64,000 nt of DNA. It comes from Archilochus colubris. Lineage: Eukaryota > Chordata > Aves > Apodiformes > Trochilidae. The number at the start of each line of letters is the position of its first letter. The stretch's first letter is position 1. The translations under genes and the position numbers were made by a program. The stretch is from positions 99,056,467 to 99,120,466 of the forward strand of contig CM041084.1 of assembly GCA_023079485.1 (NCBI GenBank). Reading direction: 5' to 3'. The notes under the pieces are model-generated. The model searched no databases and was not told where the DNA came from. It saw nothing but the letters and a program-made list of their open reading frames with translations. Below are positions 61,731-64,000 of this stretch, in pieces.

Positions 61731-61880
61731 TGTAGCGGGAGGAGCCATTCTTGCTCCTGAAGCTCGATGAGCTGCTGGTCTCTTCCAGGACTCCAGCCAC
61801 CACACAGCGCTTCCAGGGTAGAAGTGTAGCGGGAAGAGCCTTTCTTGCTCCAGAGGCTCGATGAGCTGCTGGCCTCTCCA
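61731..61880 (-). repeat. Duplicated terminal segment inside the solo LTR
   Basis: The segments 61731-61787 and 61825-61880 are about 56 bp each, start TGTAGCGGGA and share GCTCGATGAGCTGCTGG, with a 94-bp offset. Both copies carry the terminal CTACA sequence of the LTR on the minus strand. Confidence 0.95.
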
Positions 61881-62036
61881 TGCCTCGCACCAGAGTGAGC
61901 CGAGGTGCCTTCTGTGGCTGTGTGTCCCACCTTTATTGGCCCCCTGGTAATAGGGGGCCTGCCCTAACCAGGCACAGGTGGACTCACACCCACTCTTTGG
62001 CAACTCGAGGCACCTGGTTTATCTTGTTTCTCTACA
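61731..62036 (-). mobile_element. Solo LTR of an endogenous retrovirus, with 6-bp target duplication
   Basis: On the minus strand the element begins TGTAGAGAAAC and ends CCCGCTACA, giving TGTAG/CTACA inverted ends. GCTCTC directly precedes it on the + strand (61725-61730) and directly follows it (62037-62042), a perfect 6-bp target-site duplication. A minus-strand AATAAA lies within CCAATAAAGGTGGG (about 61930-61943), as expected for an LTR polyadenylation signal. No internal retroviral genes are present, so it is a solo LTR left by recombination. A 6-bp duplication fits class II (ERVK-like, alpha/betaretroviral) elements. Confidence 0.88.
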
Positions 62037-62042
62037 GCTCTC

Positions 62043-64000
62043 TGAATCCAACATCTTGCTGTGGAACTAGTCTACTTAATTTCTCTCTCTGTGACCACAT
62101 CAGATTCTGTTTCTAAAGATGCCTCTAACATCTTATCTTCTTGCTCCATCTCCTGGGGAACTTTTATTTCTTCAAATTTTATCCCTGCAGAAAGTGCTGG
62201 TTGCATTTAAGATGCAGTTATTACTTATTAAATCCATCTGGGGGCTGATTATAGCCAACAAAATGGCCAAGAGTAGTTTTCAATAGGAGTTCCAGTTCTG
62301 TCAAAAACAATGTTTGGGTGAAGCTTTATTACTGATTAAATTCTTCAGAACTCAGCAACCAAAACAGATGCTGCAATCCACTCTCCCAGAATTTTACAGT
62401 CACTGCTTTTTCTGACAGTCTTTGCATGCCTCTCCCTCCTTTTCCCTGCCCTGAGAGCACACTGGCTCGGAGGGTAGGAGGTGAAAAGAGACAGGGCTGG
62501 GGAGAAAGTTATTTTTGGTGTTCAACTTTTTATGGCATTCCTGTCCTACAAAACTCTTTGGAGCTGTGTCTCTCACCCCAGGTCAGAACAAAAACTGTTC
62601 TGCAATCGCAGAGAAATTTCTTTGTGAGATTCAAGCTGTCCAGCTGCCAGATGGTAGCAATAATGTCCCACAGCTCTGACCCACTCAGGGCCCTGAGCGT
62701 GCATGGAGAGCCAAAGGATAAAAGCTGCTCATAAACCCACTGGATGCTTAAGCCCACATTCATCTCTGAGGCTAAACTCTCTCAGTGGGAGCTTTCCTTG
62801 ACTTGAAATAGCTGAGCTCAGAGCCCCTGCCCCGTGCAGGGTGGCAGTCTAGACATGATGGGGTGGGTGGGCAAGCGAGGAGACAATGAGGAGGCTGGAA
62901 GAATGGGACCTGCCTTGCACTTTCTTCCAAGAGGCTCCTTCAGACTCCAGCCACCCCTCGGTGCTGCCATGGCACCACAAAGCATCGGCCCTACTGGGCC
63001 TGGAAGGAGCCAAATGTTCAGGCAACACATGAGACATAGCATCACTACAAGAAAAACTTGAACCTCCCCAGAACAGACACCGAGTTTCAGGGAAGACAAG
63101 TGAAGTATAAATGTCTAGCCACCAGAAATGCATAGCTCATCAAGAATTGCCTCTCTCTTTGTATCTTCAGTATCAGCAATGCTTGTTAAATGCAAGATCC
63201 AGACTCTTAAAAAGCTCTTTGGAGGCTTTTATGGCAGTAATTTTCAGTGTATTGTTTAAAAGCTCTAAGTCTGCTTACTTAAAGTACCACAGAGGTGCAA
63301 GCCCCAGAAGAGAAATGGGTTTTAGGCAACAGCTCCATGACAGGATTTCTCAGGACTTTTAAAAAAAATTTAGTTAGTTTTTTTTGTCTTTTTGCAAACA
63401 GAGCAACTCAAGTAAACTAAATTATCACATATGCCTCTCAGCACCTAATCAGGTGGTAAGATTATAAATACCATGTGTTGCAGCAGTGGTTGAGCCTCAG
63501 TCATTGAAAGTTAGATTGTCTTTATGTCTTCACATCAATGGGATAAAGAAATTGCACCAAGAAAGCAGTTATTTCATTGCATGAGGCTTATGCCACACAG
63601 AAAATAATTCAAGTTTACAGAAAATGTGAATTATATGAGTCATGTAAAACACATCATTTTTGCTCTGATTCTTCAGTAACATAAGGCAGAAGTTGCTCCT
63701 TGCTGCTAAGCTACAAGTAAAATGACAAGGTAAGCAGATCCCTGCTTTAGTAAAGCTGTCTGGCTCTTGCTGGGAGAGAGGCACAGTCTCTCCAAACTCC
63801 CAGAGATCAACCTTCATCATTAAATGAGCAGGAGATCTTACAGGAAAACAGAGGGAAAAGAGGGGATAGGATTTTACTTACCTGTGCTAACTATTTTGAA
63901 ATAACCTTGACATAAGAATTGAATGTAATATAGAGTGGGAAAAATACCACTTACGAATGCATTGTAATAAGCAGGGGGAAAGTGCAGAGAAATACTTCTT
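62043..64000. other. Intergenic DNA, no recognised feature
   Basis: No exon, RNA gene or repeat family was recognised. In mammals NAPG lies beyond the 3' end of PIEZO2. I looked for gamma-SNAP-like peptides on the minus strand here and saw none. Confidence 0.6.

Noticed and set aside
61563..62003. 146-codon minus-strand open frame
   Set aside because: It runs through the solo LTR and the adjacent CR1 tail. The repeated Ser/Gln-rich segments come from the 94-bp-offset duplication, not from a gene.
48673..64000. Exons of the expected neighbour NAPG on the minus strand
   Set aside because: No gamma-SNAP-like peptide was seen in any frame here. The gene probably lies beyond the window.
1..64000. 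CRISPR arrays, operons, tRNA or rRNA genes
   Set aside because: No regularly spaced repeats and no RNA gene signatures were noticed. The sequence is vertebrate nuclear DNA.

Overview
The window is vertebrate nuclear DNA, almost certainly from a bird. Nine pieces of CR1 LINE are present, and the best end in the ATTCTGTGATTCTATG-type tail typical of avian CR1. Two retroviral LTR-type elements are also present, SINEs are not apparent, and introns are AT-rich. The species cannot be named from sequence alone.

Positions 1-48,672 hold the 3' half of one gene on the + strand, PIEZO2, the mechanically gated cation channel of touch and proprioception. I placed 24 coding exons between 150 and 46983. 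Every junction is GT-AG and every phase closes, giving 1,312 codons (1,223 without the two likely cassette exons) before the TGA at 46981-46983. Residue numbers below count from the first complete codon at 152. The 5' half of the gene lies upstream of the window. Exons 1-9 encode the cytoplasmic beam/clasp-type linkers, exons 10-16 the last membrane repeats with a Ser/Arg-rich loop, exon 17 the anchor with the PF-x2-E-x6-W motif, exon 18 the outer helix, exons 19-23 the extracellular cap, and exon 24 the inner pore helix and C-terminal domain. The 3' UTR runs to a pair of AATAAA signals near 48,622-48,655.

The most interesting part is the splicing-variable cytoplasmic region. Exon 3 (6154-6252, 99 bp) is a cationic amphipathic cassette. 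Exon 8 (24072-24239, 168 bp) keeps frame, has a weak donor, and has five TGCATG (RBFOX-type) motifs within about 700 bp. Its start resembles the start of exon 9 and its end resembles the end of exon 7, suggesting origin by local duplication. An imperfect 160-bp tandem duplication sits just upstream of it.

Positions 48,673-64,000 look intergenic. They hold four CR1 pieces, an LTR-like element at about 53715-54264, and a 306-bp solo LTR at 61731-62036 on the minus strand with TG...CA ends and a 6-bp target duplication (GCTCTC). I found no second gene there. No new multi-gene system is visible in the window.
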